Shown piece by piece: positions 47,090 through 56,647 of a DNA stretch of 64,000 nt; the first letter of the stretch is position 1; each line of letters begins with the position of its first letter. This stretch comes from Pycnococcus provasolii. Taxonomy: Eukaryota > Chlorophyta > Pseudoscourfieldiophyceae > Pseudoscourfieldiales. The stretch is taken from contig CP150553.1 in the NCBI GenBank assembly GCA_049487715.1, positions 806,001 through 870,000 on the forward strand, in the 5' to 3' direction. The position numbers and the translations under genes were made by a program. Below the pieces are notes generated by a model. The model was not told where the DNA came from. It worked only from the letters and a program-made list of their open reading frames with translations, and searched no databases.

Positions 47090-47256
47090 GGGTCTCGGTC
47101 GGAGTCTGCGAGTGCAGCTGGACGGCGAGGGCGAGGGCGAGGGCGAGGAGGAGGAGAGGGGAGAGGAGAGGTCAGAGGGGGGGCGGTTACGGTTAGGGTT
47201 CATGGGAAAGTTTACTTCACCCCCCCTTGTCACATGCCCGCCTGCTCAGCTCCGTC

Positions 47257-47325
47257 ATGGTGGTGCCTCGCCTCCTCCTCCTGCTAGCCGTCTACGTGCT
47301 CATACTCCTCTACGCGCTCACGCAC
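47257..47325 (+). other. candidate first exon (signal anchor) of the ShK/aldo-keto reductase gene
   Basis: An ATG at 47257 opens a strongly hydrophobic segment, VVPRLLLLLAVYVLILLYAL, which looks like a signal anchor. Its frame differs from the reductase frame at 47460. A GTAGGA donor at 47326 joined to a TTAG at 47426 would restore the frame through a histidine run, but both sites are weak. This is a prediction only. The (CAC)n tract is at about 47427-47457. Confidence 0.4.
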
Positions 47326-47459
47326 GTAGGAGTGCGCGACCCCTTCACGTTCGCGGGGGACGAGCACGCAGGTAGTCTCGACGCTCTGCCAGGGGGGAAA
47401 TCACATACTGATAGCACAGACGTTAGCACCACCACCACCACCACCACCACCACCACCAA

Positions 47460-48602
47460 ATGGCCGCCTCAAGTGGTGACGCTGGTGAGAGAACACAGCA
47501 GCCTGATGATGCCGACGACGATTGCAAAGACAATGCGGGGGCACGTGCGTGCAAAGAGTGGGCGACGAACGACGAGTGCGAGAGAAATCCATCCTTCATG
47601 CTCGAGTCGTGCACGAAATCGTGCGGTGCTTGCGTGCCCGCCACGGTACGTGGTGGTGCCGCGACGCGGCTACGTATCACCAGCGACACCCAGCTCGGAG
47701 AGCCGGCAGTCACACTCGCCAAGCCTCCGACGGATGCGGCGCCGATCAATGCGCTCACTTCTATGCCGCTCATGGGGTTTGGCACCGCGGCGCTCGGCGA
47801 GTACACAGCCAAGGCGGTGGAGGAGGCTTACCGCGCGGGATACCGACACTTTGACAGCGCGCAGGCACGCGAGTGGTACCGCGAAGACCTCGTAGGACAA
47901 GGCTTGGCATCCGCGGGCGCTATGGAGAATCGCGCGGCGCTGTGGCTCACGAGCAAGCTTCATCCACGCCATCATGGATACGAGACGACGCGTGGGCAGG
48001 TGGCAACCAGCCTGCGCGAGCTCAACACCGACTATCTCGACCTCTTCCTTCTTCACTACCCGTGGTGTTTCGTCGGGTTGCCTGGATGCCCCTCCGTCGA
48101 TGACAATCCCGACGTGTACTCGGCTGACGCATACGTAGGCAGCTGGCGCGCTCTCGAGGAATTCGTGCTCGAGGGAAAGATACGCTACATCGGCGTGAGC
48201 AACGTCGATACCGTACAGCTGCGTCACATATTCAGCGACACGGTGTCGCCGCGCGTCAAGCCTAGTGTCGTGCAGGGCCACGACGATCCACTCCGTCCGA
48301 ATCGCGAGTTGCGCAAGCTGTGCCGCTCGCTTGGCGTGCACTTTGTTGCATACAGCAGTCTCGGAACGCAGCATGCCGCTGGCGGCAAGAATCCGGTGCT
48401 GACGCACCCGGAGCTCAAGTCGCTCGCGGTTTCGCGTGGCGTGTCGGTTCCGGAGGTTGTGCTGTCTTGGCAAATGTGGCACAGCCACATCGGAGTCATC
48501 CCACGGAGTACATCAAGAGAGCACATGATGGACAACCGACGTGCACTTGACCTGCGTTTGTCGGAGGCGGAGGCGACCGTCGTTGAAAGCATCGCTATGT
48601 AA
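47460..48602 (+). CDS. aldo-keto reductase with N-terminal ShKT domain
   Basis: A 380-residue protein as drawn. The first 70 residues hold a six-cysteine ShKT domain (CKDNAGARACKEWATNDECE, NPSFMLESCTKSCGAC), a small secreted fold in plants and algae often attached to enzymes such as prolyl hydroxylases. The rest is an aldo-keto reductase barrel: LMGFGTAALGEY, YRAGYRHFDSA (Asp), WYREDLVGQ (Tyr), WLTSKLHP (Lys) and LFLLHYPW (His) give the catalytic tetrad, and IGVIPRSTSREHM is the NADP-binding end. The barrel usually works in the cytosol, so an ER or secretory location implied by ShKT is unusual. An upstream signal-anchor exon probably exists. The substrate is unknown. Confidence 0.8.
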   Translation: MAASSGDAGERTQQPDDADDDCKDNAGARACKEWATNDECERNPSFMLESCTKSCGACVPATVRGGAATRLRITSDTQLGEPAVTLAKPPTDAAPINALTSMPLMGFGTAALGEYTAKAVEEAYRAGYRHFDSAQAREWYREDLVGQGLASAGAMENRAALWLTSKLHPRHHGYETTRGQVATSLRELNTDYLDLFLLHYPWCFVGLPGCPSVDDNPDVYSADAYVGSWRALEEFVLEGKIRYIGVSNVDTVQLRHIFSDTVSPRVKPSVVQGHDDPLRPNRELRKLCRSLGVHFVAYSSLGTQHAAGGKNPVLTHPELKSLAVSRGVSVPEVVLSWQMWHSHIGVIPRSTSREHMMDNRRALDLRLSEAEATVVESIAM

Positions 48603-48676
48603 AAACACACATTCTTTTTTTGTTTTTTTGTAAGTCTACACATTTTATATTCTTTTCTCCCACCATATTAAAGCAG

Positions 48677-49975
48677 TTAGCGTATCTTCAAGGATGTGGA
48701 AGCACGCCTAATCATATCCCGAATGAGCTGCGCGGAGTCTCCACCAATGCCATATCCGTCGAGTACAGAGTCAATCGCGTTGACGTCTTGCTCCTTAATT
48801 TTAGTGTCAATGGTGTCCATGGCCATTTGGATCGCGATTCCCGTGTCGTCGGGAGGAAATGCCTCAAGCGTTTTCGCGAGCGACGAGAGCTCCGTTGCCG
48901 CTGCCGCATCGTCCTTGCGTCGCGTCGCACTTACGGCTGCGACAATGGCGTTGCGCGCGCGGTTCGCGCACGTATTCGCGACGACGCGGTTCGCCTGCGC
49001 GGGAGCGATTCCAAGCGAGAGCGCAAGGCCAGAAACGAATGCCCTCTCTCCCGCGGCAAGCAGCTCGACGTTGCTCGACTTGCCGGGTGCAATTGCATCC
49101 TCCACCGCCCGCTTGAGCAGCGAGTCACGCACGGAGTCCGTCTTCACGCGAACAGCGACGCCTTTCGTCGCGGTGGCTCGGTACAGGTTCGCGATGTCCT
49201 CCGTCGTCGCCTGCTTTCCGCTGACTCGCTTGTTCTGTATTGCGGCGAGAATAGCCTGCGCCTCGACGAAGTTGCTTGCCGTTGGCGGCGTCTCCGGCGG
49301 CGTCGGCGGCGTCCACCAGCTCGGCGGAATGCTTTCCCTCTCCTTGGCCGCGGCCCTTTTCGCCTCCGCCTCCTTGCGCTCACGCGCACGCTTTTCCTTT
49401 TCGTTGATGGAGGGAAGCGGTTCGTCAGGAACGAACGCCATCTTTCCGCCGAGCGTTCGGTCGCGAATCCACCTTCCCTTTCTCCCTTTGTAGAAGTTTG
49501 ACTTGTAGTTCGGTTTGTTGTTGTCTCCGCCCCCTCGCATGAGCGCGACGACGAGCACACCCGCGACCGCGAATAGCACGGTGGACCACGTCTGTCTCGA
49601 GAGTGCCGGCATAGCCCACATGCTCGCCGCTTGCATGGCTGGCGCGTTGGGCGCATCGTACGGCCTCGCCGCTGACGACGCGCGTATTTTCTCTCTTTTT
49701 GCGAGTTCTTTTTTCTCCTTTTGCATATTTTTTTGGTTTTTCTTTTCCTGCATTTCTCTTCGCGACTGTCCCTTATTATTTTTGTCCCCCTTCTTATTAT
49801 CTTTCGCACTATCACCCGTACCCGTGTCCGAGGAGAACCAAGATGCACGCAACACGAGAAAACGACGACGAGAAGACGAAGAAGCCCCACGGCACTTTCT
49901 GAACCTACTACGGCAAAACAACACCCTTTGAGCGTGAGCCGCCTTTGCGGGAACGGGAACGTGCGCCGCCGCCAT
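48677..49975 (-). CDS. unknown, probably plastid membrane protein
   Basis: A 432-residue protein. The start AAAHVPVPAKAAHAQRVLFC with a following Ser/Arg-rich stretch resembles a chloroplast transit peptide. A Lys-rich linker is followed by one membrane helix at about 127-146 (TWSTVLFAVAGVLVVALMRG). A notable motif is SNFYKGRKGRWIRDRTLGGK, then a charged coiled region. The C-terminal 200 residues look globular and helical (FVEAQAILAAIQNKRVSGKQ, ALSLGIAPAQANRVVANTCA, LIRDMIRRASTS). No enzyme motif was recognised. ATG 49975 (context TTTCATGGCG) was chosen; the frame above it lacks protein character. It converges with the reductase gene, 74 bp between stops. Confidence 0.68.
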   Translation of the reverse strand: MAAAHVPVPAKAAHAQRVLFCRSRFRKCRGASSSSRRRFLVLRASWFSSDTGTGDSAKDNKKGDKNNKGQSRREMQEKKNQKNMQKEKKELAKREKIRASSAARPYDAPNAPAMQAASMWAMPALSRQTWSTVLFAVAGVLVVALMRGGGDNNKPNYKSNFYKGRKGRWIRDRTLGGKMAFVPDEPLPSINEKEKRARERKEAEAKRAAAKERESIPPSWWTPPTPPETPPTASNFVEAQAILAAIQNKRVSGKQATTEDIANLYRATATKGVAVRVKTDSVRDSLLKRAVEDAIAPGKSSNVELLAAGERAFVSGLALSLGIAPAQANRVVANTCANRARNAIVAAVSATRRKDDAAAATELSSLAKTLEAFPPDDTGIAIQMAMDTIDTKIKEQDVNAIDSVLDGYGIGGDSAQLIRDMIRRASTSLKIR

Positions 49976-50383
49976 GAAAGCAAATATGTACCACGGGAAG
50001 GAAAGGAAGGAAAGGACCACCACACCTGTTTGGGAAAAAGATAAGAAGAGGAAACCCAGTGTAATGTCATGGTCCAAGTGTGTATCCCCCCAAACGGGAA
50101 AATAAGGGAGGGGGAGGGCTTCCTCCCCTGATCTGGGACCGGTATCCCCAAAAAATCCTCCACAGCGAGCTGCCCTGCTGCTGAGGGGGATTTGTTCCTG
50201 TTCTCTGTGCCACTCGTCCGGCATCCCCTTTCCTGTCCTTTCCCCCGATTGGCACCCCCTCCCCCTCCCCTCCCCAGTCCCAGTCCCAGTCCCTCCGGCC
50301 CCACGCTCAATCAGGAGGCTCTCTTCCACCACTCGCTTTTGTCATTTCATTTCCACGGGACTCGCTGTGCTGTCTTCCTAATA
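49976..50383. other. divergent spacer before the PSB33-like gene
   Basis: A 408-bp spacer with G-rich and C-rich runs near 50090-50115 and 50250-50300, including CAGTCC repeats. No gene was recognised. It should contain the promoters for both plastid-protein genes. Confidence 0.45.
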
Positions 50384-51406
50384 ATGTCTCTCGCCATGAA
50401 GACTACGGGTAGTTGTCAACACCGTCATGTTCGTGTGTCTTCACCTTCGTCTAGGGTGCTTCCCTCTTCTTCTAGGCCGACTTCGTCTGTGTGCTCATCC
50501 TCCCTTTCACGCCGTCCTCAGGGGGTAGGATCACAGACGTCTCTCCCCTCGTCCTCTGTGAGGAGGGTGTTTCTTTCTTCTCGTTTCTTGCAGCTCCAAA
50601 CACTGGTCAAGTGCTCCGCGGAAGCTGCGCCCAGTCAGGAGACGGCGGAAGCGGCGGCGGCATCACCCGCCTCTGCGACACCGCCGGGAGGGGACTTCAT
50701 TCCCGTGCTCAGCGATGCCGACCTTCCGAAGGGCGAGCGGAAAATCACCGCGGCGGGAGAGAAGTCCGTCCTGCTCTTCTGGTACAAAAACAAAATTGTG
50801 GGCATCGAGCCGCGAAGCCCCGCCGAGGCGGCGTACAGCGAGGGGTTTATTGACGGTCTGCTCACGCAGAACGACGAGGTGACGTGCCCGCAGACGGCGA
50901 GCACGTTCAGCCTGAAGGATGGATCCATCACCAGCTGGTATCCCAGCAACCCCGTGCTGCGCGCGCTCACGCCGCAGGAACTGTGCCGACCGCTCGAAGT
51001 GTTCCCCGTGCAGATGGCGGGTGGGGCGATTTACGTCGACCCCGTCAACACGAACCTGAGAGGGACGGAGTACGAGCAGGCGGGAGGTTACAGCAGCAAG
51101 GGTGGGTTCGGAACGTCCGCGGAGAATAATAACATCTACGGCATCGAGCCGCGCATGTACATCGAGGGCACGGACCCGGACGACGGATCCGTCGAGGAGA
51201 TCCGCAACGCGTCATCGGAGGCGAAGAAGTTCTCACCAGCCACGCTTCTCATTCAGGCGCTTGCCGCGGGCATCATCGGCGTTGCCGGAACAGCGGTTGG
51301 CGTGTACTACGAGAGCCCGGTGGGAATCGCGGCGTTCTGGCTCGTCGGATTCCTCATCTTCGGATCCACGACGTTTAAGTTCTTTTTTGATGACGACGAG
51401 CAGTAA
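50384..51406 (+). CDS. PSB33: PSB33-like Rieske-fold thylakoid protein
   Basis: A 340-residue plastid protein. A long Ser/Arg-rich transit peptide (about 1-75) is followed by a Rieske-like domain: FIPVLSDADLPKGERK, EKSVLLFWYKNKIVGIEPRS, AEAAYSEGFI, CPQTASTFSLKDGSITSWYP and NPVLRALTP. This matches plant PSB33/LIL8, a protein linked to photosystem II stability and light-state control. As in that family, the CxH/CxxH ligands for a [2Fe-2S] cluster are missing (only CPQT remains), so no cluster is expected. Two hydrophobic helices at about 288-333 (LIQALAAGIIGVAGTAVGVY, GIAAFWLVGFLIFGS) anchor it in the thylakoid, ending in an acidic tail. Dispersed repeat copy C follows 24 bp after the stop codon. 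Confidence 0.87.
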   Translation: MSLAMKTTGSCQHRHVRVSSPSSRVLPSSSRPTSSVCSSSLSRRPQGVGSQTSLPSSSVRRVFLSSRFLQLQTLVKCSAEAAPSQETAEAAAASPASATPPGGDFIPVLSDADLPKGERKITAAGEKSVLLFWYKNKIVGIEPRSPAEAAYSEGFIDGLLTQNDEVTCPQTASTFSLKDGSITSWYPSNPVLRALTPQELCRPLEVFPVQMAGGAIYVDPVNTNLRGTEYEQAGGYSSKGGFGTSAENNNIYGIEPRMYIEGTDPDDGSVEEIRNASSEAKKFSPATLLIQALAAGIIGVAGTAVGVYYESPVGIAAFWLVGFLIFGSTTFKFFFDDDEQ

Positions 51407-51430
51407 ATAAATAAGAATCTGAGATCCTTC

Positions 51431-51517
51431 ATTCAGTAATGAAGTTGCACATTAGTTTGTCCAACGGTCGTCCATTCACATCATTCACTTTCACCATTCA
51501 GCCCTTTCACCGGTGCC
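51431..51517 (+). repeat. 3'-UTR dispersed repeat, copy C (short)
   Basis: Starts ATTCAGTAATGAAGTTGCAC and continues GTCCAACGGTCGTCCATTCA, TTCACTTTCACCATTCAGCC, TTCACCGGTGCC. It matches the first 88 bp of copy B with about five mismatches and then diverges, so it is a truncated copy. It lies in sense orientation behind PSB33. Confidence 0.87.
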
Positions 51518-51654
51518 TCCGGACAGTTCAGTTTTCATCGGGCTACAATGGGAGTCGCCGCCCCAGTCGTTTGTTAGTACTGCGTAGATGTTATTACAGA
51601 AGTTTTTTGCGGAGACTTGTCCGCTAGAAAAAAAGGAGGCGTGGAGACGACAAA

Positions 51655-53232
51655 TCACCACGCGTTCACCTTTTCATGGTCGATGGGACTCCTCTGCGCC
51701 TGCGCTTGCATTTGAGCGAGCCTTATGCTCTCTCGCCGTCCAGCCAACTTGAGCGTCTCGAGGAATCTAATATTGTTCTCCTCCTGGCGATTCAGCTCCT
51801 CCTGCGTGACAATTTCCTCCGGCTTATGCTCCTCCGCGCCACTCGCCACCACACGTGATTCTCCCGCGCCACCCGACGACGCAGATTCGTCACCACCTGC
51901 CGACGCGCCAGAATCGCCGGCTGCACCCGACGCACCTCCGCCCGACGTGCCAGCACCGCCAGCTCCTCCGCCGGATGTTTTTTGCTTCCTGCCCCCGCCG
52001 TGCTTGCGCTTTTGCACGCCGTGCATTTCCCTGCTCGCCATCAGCTGACGGTAGCGGCCGTCGTAGTACTCAGCCTTGAATTCCGCCTCACTCTTAAGCG
52101 CGCTGAGCACCGATGCTTCCGTGTTGTGCTGCAAGTCCGCCTGCGCGACGAAGTACAGCTTTACCTCCGTCAGCGCCTCGACGACGCGCCCCTCACGGCG
52201 CAGGTGCGGGAACACGGAGCACTCGCCGAAGCAATTGCCAGGCCCAAGTCGGCTAATCGTCACGCTGTCGTAGAACGTCTCCTTCATCGCGTACCGCCAC
52301 TCGCGCGGCCCATTCGCGTTGGCAAACCCCGACGCGCCAGGCGCCGTGATGGTCTTGACAATGTCCACGGGTGTTCCGTACTGCGCGTGGTCGAGGCGCA
52401 GCTTCGCCTCGCCTTCGACGATGAAGTGCAGCCGATTATCCTTCTCGGGGTAAAAGACGGTGCCCTCCTGGTGCGCGGCGACGCACAGGAAGTGAGCAAA
52501 GTCCTTCACCTCGTTCTCGCTTGCGTGGGTGAGCGCGTGCAGGCGTTCGAGGTAGTTGAGCCTGTCGTCGATGGACGTTCCGTACAAGCTGTGCAAGATG
52601 CGCTGAAAGTCGTCCTTGTGTAGAACGAGCAGCTCTGTCTTGGTCTTGGTGAATATGGTGGCTGTGCGCAGTCCATCCTTGACGAGCGCGATTTCGCCAA
52701 AGGTGTCGCCCCTGCACAGCGTTGCGACGACGGACGCTCCAGCGATGTCGCGCTGTGTGAGCTTATTCTCCTGCTTGACCCCGCTCCCTCCGTGGTTATT
52801 TATGATGTTCGCCGTCGACGCGAGCGTGTGCGAGTCAGTGCGCGCGCCGCCATCGCCTGCATCGTTCGGTCCCGGCGCGCCTCCACGCTTCTTGCTCGAC
52901 TCGCGCACGAGCACGTCTAGCCTGCCCTGAACGATGACGTAGAACTTCTGCCCGACGTCTCCTTGGCGGAACACCACCTCTCCCTTTCCGAAGAGCTCGA
53001 GCTCAACGCAGCGGCACACCTCCTTGCTCATGGTGAGCGGCATGGTTCTGAAGAAGTGGCACAGCGACGCCGTCACCTCGCAGAGCCTGAGTATGTCGTC
53101 CGGCGTTCGTTCTGCTCCCTTTGCGCTGCACAGTTTTCGCAGTCTCTTGAGGTTCATGAGCCTCGCGTCGACCGACAGCGACGCGGCCGCGCCCTTGGGC
53201 GGCGTGGCGTGGCTGCCGAGTCCGAGCGGCAT
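51655..53232 (-). CDS. protein with cyclic nucleotide-binding domains
   Basis: A 525-residue protein. Two tandem cNMP-binding folds are visible. The first is FGKGEVVFRQGDVGQKFYVI and VQGRLDVLV, then after an insert GDTFGEIALVKDGLRTATIF, whose GEIAL and RTAT match the phosphate-binding cassette of cAMP/cGMP sites. The second is EGTVFYPEKDNRLHFIVEGE and LGPGNCFGECSVFPHLRREG, a more degenerate cassette. No kinase or channel domain is attached, so it may be a regulatory subunit-like or stand-alone sensor. The C-terminal region has a Gly/Ser/Ala-rich block and a charged helix (QEELNRQEENNIRFLETLKL). Binding of cyclic nucleotides is inferred from the first cassette only. Confidence 0.83.
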   Translation of the reverse strand: MPLGLGSHATPPKGAAASLSVDARLMNLKRLRKLCSAKGAERTPDDILRLCEVTASLCHFFRTMPLTMSKEVCRCVELELFGKGEVVFRQGDVGQKFYVIVQGRLDVLVRESSKKRGGAPGPNDAGDGGARTDSHTLASTANIINNHGGSGVKQENKLTQRDIAGASVVATLCRGDTFGEIALVKDGLRTATIFTKTKTELLVLHKDDFQRILHSLYGTSIDDRLNYLERLHALTHASENEVKDFAHFLCVAAHQEGTVFYPEKDNRLHFIVEGEAKLRLDHAQYGTPVDIVKTITAPGASGFANANGPREWRYAMKETFYDSVTISRLGPGNCFGECSVFPHLRREGRVVEALTEVKLYFVAQADLQHNTEASVLSALKSEAEFKAEYYDGRYRQLMASREMHGVQKRKHGGGRKQKTSGGGAGGAGTSGGGASGAAGDSGASAGGDESASSGGAGESRVVASGAEEHKPEEIVTQEELNRQEENNIRFLETLKLAGRRESIRLAQMQAQAQRSPIDHEKVNAW

Positions 53233-53879
53233 ATCGAAGGTAACTAATTAAATAAAAGAAAAGTCAGGAAAAGTTGTCGACTACGGTACTGTAGTGCTTA
53301 CTGATAATCAGTCAACTACCTTATCGTAATGAGCGTGCAAGGCGAGAAGGGGAATGATTGAGCGTGATGTGCTGTGCTGTGCTGGGAAAGGCGAGAAAAA
53401 AGAAAAGGCCCCTGGGGAGGCTTGAGGGAGCTGGGAAAGGGGGAAGGAAGGGAAGGGAAGGGAGGGGAGGGGAGGGGAGGGGAGCCACCCCAATCAAGCA
53501 AGAAAGAAAGAAAGAAAGGTCACTCTGGCATCTGGGGGACCGGGGAGGGATGGGATCCCGTGAACGAATAATGTCTCATGTCGTTTACCGGTCAGTCCCC
53601 TCGGGCTACCATCCTACCCTACCATACGGTCGTCTACAGTAAATGAGTGCACGCTACCAACATTTATTTCCTCCCATTTCTCGACCTGTAGCGTCGACCA
53701 GAGACCTTTAGCAAAGTTTGCCCAACCAGGTTGGTTGGGTTCGCCGCCGTGGCCTTTCAGGGCAATAAAAACGCGCCTCAAAAGCGCCTTGCAAAAGCGT
53801 CAACCGGTGAGTTCCAGGGAGCGCACCGGCATCATCGCGGCCTCACCTATCTCCAGCCCGTTTGGTTTCGGAAAGGTTT
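53233..53879. other. spacer with long purine/G tract
   Basis: A 647-bp divergent spacer. At about 53440-53483 the plus strand has GGGAAGGAAGGGAAGGGAAG followed by five GGGGA units, a strong G-quadruplex candidate and triplex-prone purine run. No gene was recognised. Confidence 0.5.
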
Positions 53880-54096
53880 ATGTCTGTGGCCGAGTCCACC
53901 GGAGTGACGTCCGTCGTGTCCGTCGTGCCCAAGGCAAAAGACGCGGGAGCACTGCTGGAAATGCCAAAGACGGACTCGGCGAGCGGCGACGCAGCAAGCG
54001 GCGCGCAGCCGGCGGCGGCCAACAACGCATGGGCGCTGCCTGACCGTGGGCCACTCGAAAAGGTGCGCCCCTTTGTCTGGAGAAACCACAGCAGAG

Positions 54097-54133
<37 letters not shown>

Positions 54134-55069
54134 CTGAGAAGAGAACCCTCGTCGGTGCTTAAGCGTGTGTTGAGGACTCGCAAGAGGGTGGAAAGAGCTC
54201 ACGCTCACGAACAACAAACTCACACTCCAAAACTCAAACGCAGGGCGCGCTCGTCAACGAGGTGGCGTGCGTGATCATGGTCATTGGGATTGCGCTGCAC
54301 AAGGGTGCCGGCGTAAGCGCAGGGTTCTGGATCTTCTACTTTGGCTTGTTCGGTTTTGCAGGCGGAATCACAAACTGGATTGCCATCAAGATGCTCTTCG
54401 ACGAGATTCCTGGTGTGTACGGAAGTGGAATCATACCAAAGCAGTTCAAGCAGATTCGAACCACCATCAAGCGCATGGTCATGGAGACCTTCTTCGAGCC
54501 TAAGGTGCGTGTCGTGTTCTCTGTGCACCGTAAAGCTAACGAAAGAAAAAAACTCAAGCACTCACGCAAAAAGTCGCGCCACTTCTCATCTCCCTCTTAA
54601 AACAAAACAACAACAGTTCCTCGAGAAGCAGCTTCGCGAGCGCCTTTCGAAGTATGCCAACAGCGATGCCGCACGCGAAGCCGTCTCCTCGTTGATGAGC
54701 ACGCCGGAGTTTGAAAGCGCGCTCGACGAAAAGCTGAACCAGTTCGGCTCAGGCATGACGGGGACGATGCTGAAGATGCTTGGACTGGATCCAATGGTAA
54801 TGAAGCCTTACGTCAAGCCGTTCGTCGAGGGCGTTGCCGAGGACTGCGCGCCGTTCCTCGCACAGATGCTCGCCGAAGGTAACCTGCCCGTGCTGCAGCT
54901 CCGCGACGAGGTGGACAGGCTGATGGAAGAGCGGCTAAAAGAGCTCACAGCGGAGAAGGTGAAGGCGCTCATCGAGGACATCATGCGTGAGCACCTCGGA
55001 TGGCTCGTCGTGTGGGGCGTCATCTTCGGGATCGTCATTGGGATCATCTGCGTCGTCGCAGGATTCTGA
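53880..55069 (+). CDS. DUF445-like membrane protein (three exons)
   Basis: Exons are 53880-54062, 54244-54504 and 54617-55069, all phase 0. The introns (181 and 112 bp) begin GTGCGC and GTGCGT and end in GCAG and ACAG. The product has 298 residues. Exon 2 encodes two hydrophobic segments (VACVIMVIGIAL, FWIFYFGLFGFAGGI) followed by TNWIAIKMLFDEIPGVYGSG and IIPKQFKQIRTTIKRM. Exon 3 encodes a charged helical region and a final membrane helix (LGWLVVWGVIFGIVIGIICV). The NWIAIKMLF/GxGIIPK pattern and the terminal helix match the bacterial DUF445/YheB-like family. Its function is not established; a membrane-organising role has been suggested. The first intron carries a (CA)n repeat. Confidence 0.8.
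54101..54132. repeat. (CA)n microsatellite in intron 1 of the DUF445-like gene
   Basis: About 15 CA dinucleotides within the intron at 54063-54243. Confidence 0.92.
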
Positions 55070-55202
55070 AAGATTTTAGAAAGTTTCCCCTCCGCTTCTT
55101 TTTTTGTAATTTATTTTCAAGTGCTTGCACTACATACGTGAAATGGTGTCCCGAGCCCTACCAGCGACGTGCCAGCCGCCTTTGATTCGTCGCAAAACTC
55201 AC

Positions 55203-56249
55203 TCACATCGTCTCGTTGACGAAGGCGACGCCCTTGTCGATGGACGCCTTGAGCTCCGGCTGCATCTTCTCGAACCACGACTGCTCGTAGTCCGTCATGC
55301 GGCCAATCTCGCGAATCTCGGCAACGCCCTCCGGTCCGAGCACCACCTTCGTGGCGAAGTACGGGATTCCAGGCACCACCGGGCTCTCAACGTAGCTGCA
55401 CTCGACAATGTCCTTCTTTCCAGCCAGTCCTTGGAGGCACGCATCTCCCATCATTGCGCCCGCGTACGCCATGGAGAGCGTCGCGGATCCCTTGCCATCC
55501 TTCGCCTCGACAACCTCCGTTCCGCCGTTCTGCGTGCGAATGGTGAGCGCGTCGATGTCCTCGTCGCTGAGCGGCGCGGAGGGCGTCGCCTGCGAGAAGA
55601 GCGGCAGGATGGTGATTCCCGCATGTCCTCCAATGACGGGCACGTCCACCTTCTCCACCTGAACACCAGCCTTCGCGGCGTAGAACGTCTTGGCACGCAC
55701 GACATCGAGCGTGGTGACGCCAAGAAGCTTCTTCTTGTCATACACGCCCTCCTTCTTCAGCACCTCCGCGGCGATGGGCACGGTGCTGTTGACGGGGTTG
55801 CTGATCATGTTGATGAGCGCGTTGGGGCACGCCTTGGCGCACGCCTTGACGAGTCCCGCGACGATGCCTGCGTTGATTTTGAAGAGGTCGTCGCGCGTCA
55901 TGCCCGGCTTGCGCGGCACTCCGGCGGGGATGATGACGAGGTCACATCCGCTGAGCGCGTCGTGCAGCTGCTCGTCGCCCATGTACCCCTTGGCGATGGC
56001 CGTCGTGTTGATGTGGCTGATGTCCGCGGCAACGCCTGGCGTGCCCGCGATATCGTAGAGAGACACCTCGTCGACCATGGAGTTCATCTTCATGAGCATG
56101 GAGAGCGACTGTCCGATGCCTCCGGCTGCCCCGAGCACAGCCACCTTGCGTCCGCCTCCCTCGGCCGCAGACGCGGCGAATGTGCGCGCGCCCGAGACCG
56201 AGGTCTTGAGGGCGGGCGAGAGCTTCGAGAAGGCGTGGCGGAGCGACAT
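55203..56249 (-). CDS. MDH: NAD-dependent malate dehydrogenase, mitochondrial type
   Basis: A 348-residue enzyme that interconverts malate and oxaloacetate with NAD. The N-terminal 24 or so residues ([20 protein letters not shown]) look like a mitochondrial presequence. The core starts with the Rossmann motif [19 protein letters not shown] and includes [35 protein letters not shown] (substrate-binding arginines), [30 protein letters not shown] and VPVIGGHAG with the catalytic histidine. The closest group is the mitochondrial/glyoxysomal/plastid NAD-MDH clade; the presequence favours mitochondria but a plastid location is not excluded. The start lies 398 bp from the divergent SDR gene, and the stop lies 133 bp from the DUF445-like stop. 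Confidence 0.95.
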   Translation of the reverse strand: MSLRHAFSKLSPALKTSVSGARTFAASAAEGGGRKVAVLGAAGGIGQSLSMLMKMNSMVDEVSLYDIAGTPGVAADISHINTTAIAKGYMGDEQLHDALSGCDLVIIPAGVPRKPGMTRDDLFKINAGIVAGLVKACAKACPNALINMISNPVNSTVPIAAEVLKKEGVYDKKKLLGVTTLDVVRAKTFYAAKAGVQVEKVDVPVIGGHAGITILPLFSQATPSAPLSDEDIDALTIRTQNGGTEVVEAKDGKGSATLSMAYAGAMMGDACLQGLAGKKDIVECSYVESPVVPGIPYFATKVVLGPEGVAEIREIGRMTDYEQSWFEKMQPELKASIDKGVAFVNETM

Positions 56250-56647
56250 GGGAGAGAATATGACTATATGTTGTTGTGGGTTTTGGGATTATTGCTCCTC
56301 ACGAGGGTTTGTCTGTCTGGTCTCGTCTGAGCACGTGCGCCGCCGGGGTGGTGCGTGCCCCTTCGAACTTCGAAGAAGAGTCCAGAGGAATCTCAGAAAT
56401 CAACACCCAGATGCCAGATAAACTTCTGTGCGGCGAGATCTTTTCAGAGTACTATTCTGGTGGTCGGGGTTCGTCGTAAACTTTAGCTTTAGGGTTTACG
56501 TTTCTTTCTCGGGGGTGATCTTTTCTGTCCCGTGCTGCGTTTGGGACTTTGGGTTGTGACCTTTGATTTTAGCCACACACCGACACACGACTTTCCCTGC
56601 CCCGCCCCGCGACGATCTGCGGTCATACTTTAGTCTTTAGATATCAC
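56250..56647. other. divergent spacer with telo-box-like motif
   Basis: A 398-bp promoter region shared by MDH and the SDR gene. At 56488-56498 TTTAGGGTTTA matches the plant telo-box core, 150 bp before the SDR start. No gene was recognised. Confidence 0.45.

Noticed and set aside
14955-50150. Short shared motif GGACCGGTATC near 14957 and 50138 and a related one near 24226
   Set aside because: About ten bases in GC-rich spacers is too short to call a repeat family, and flanks do not align.
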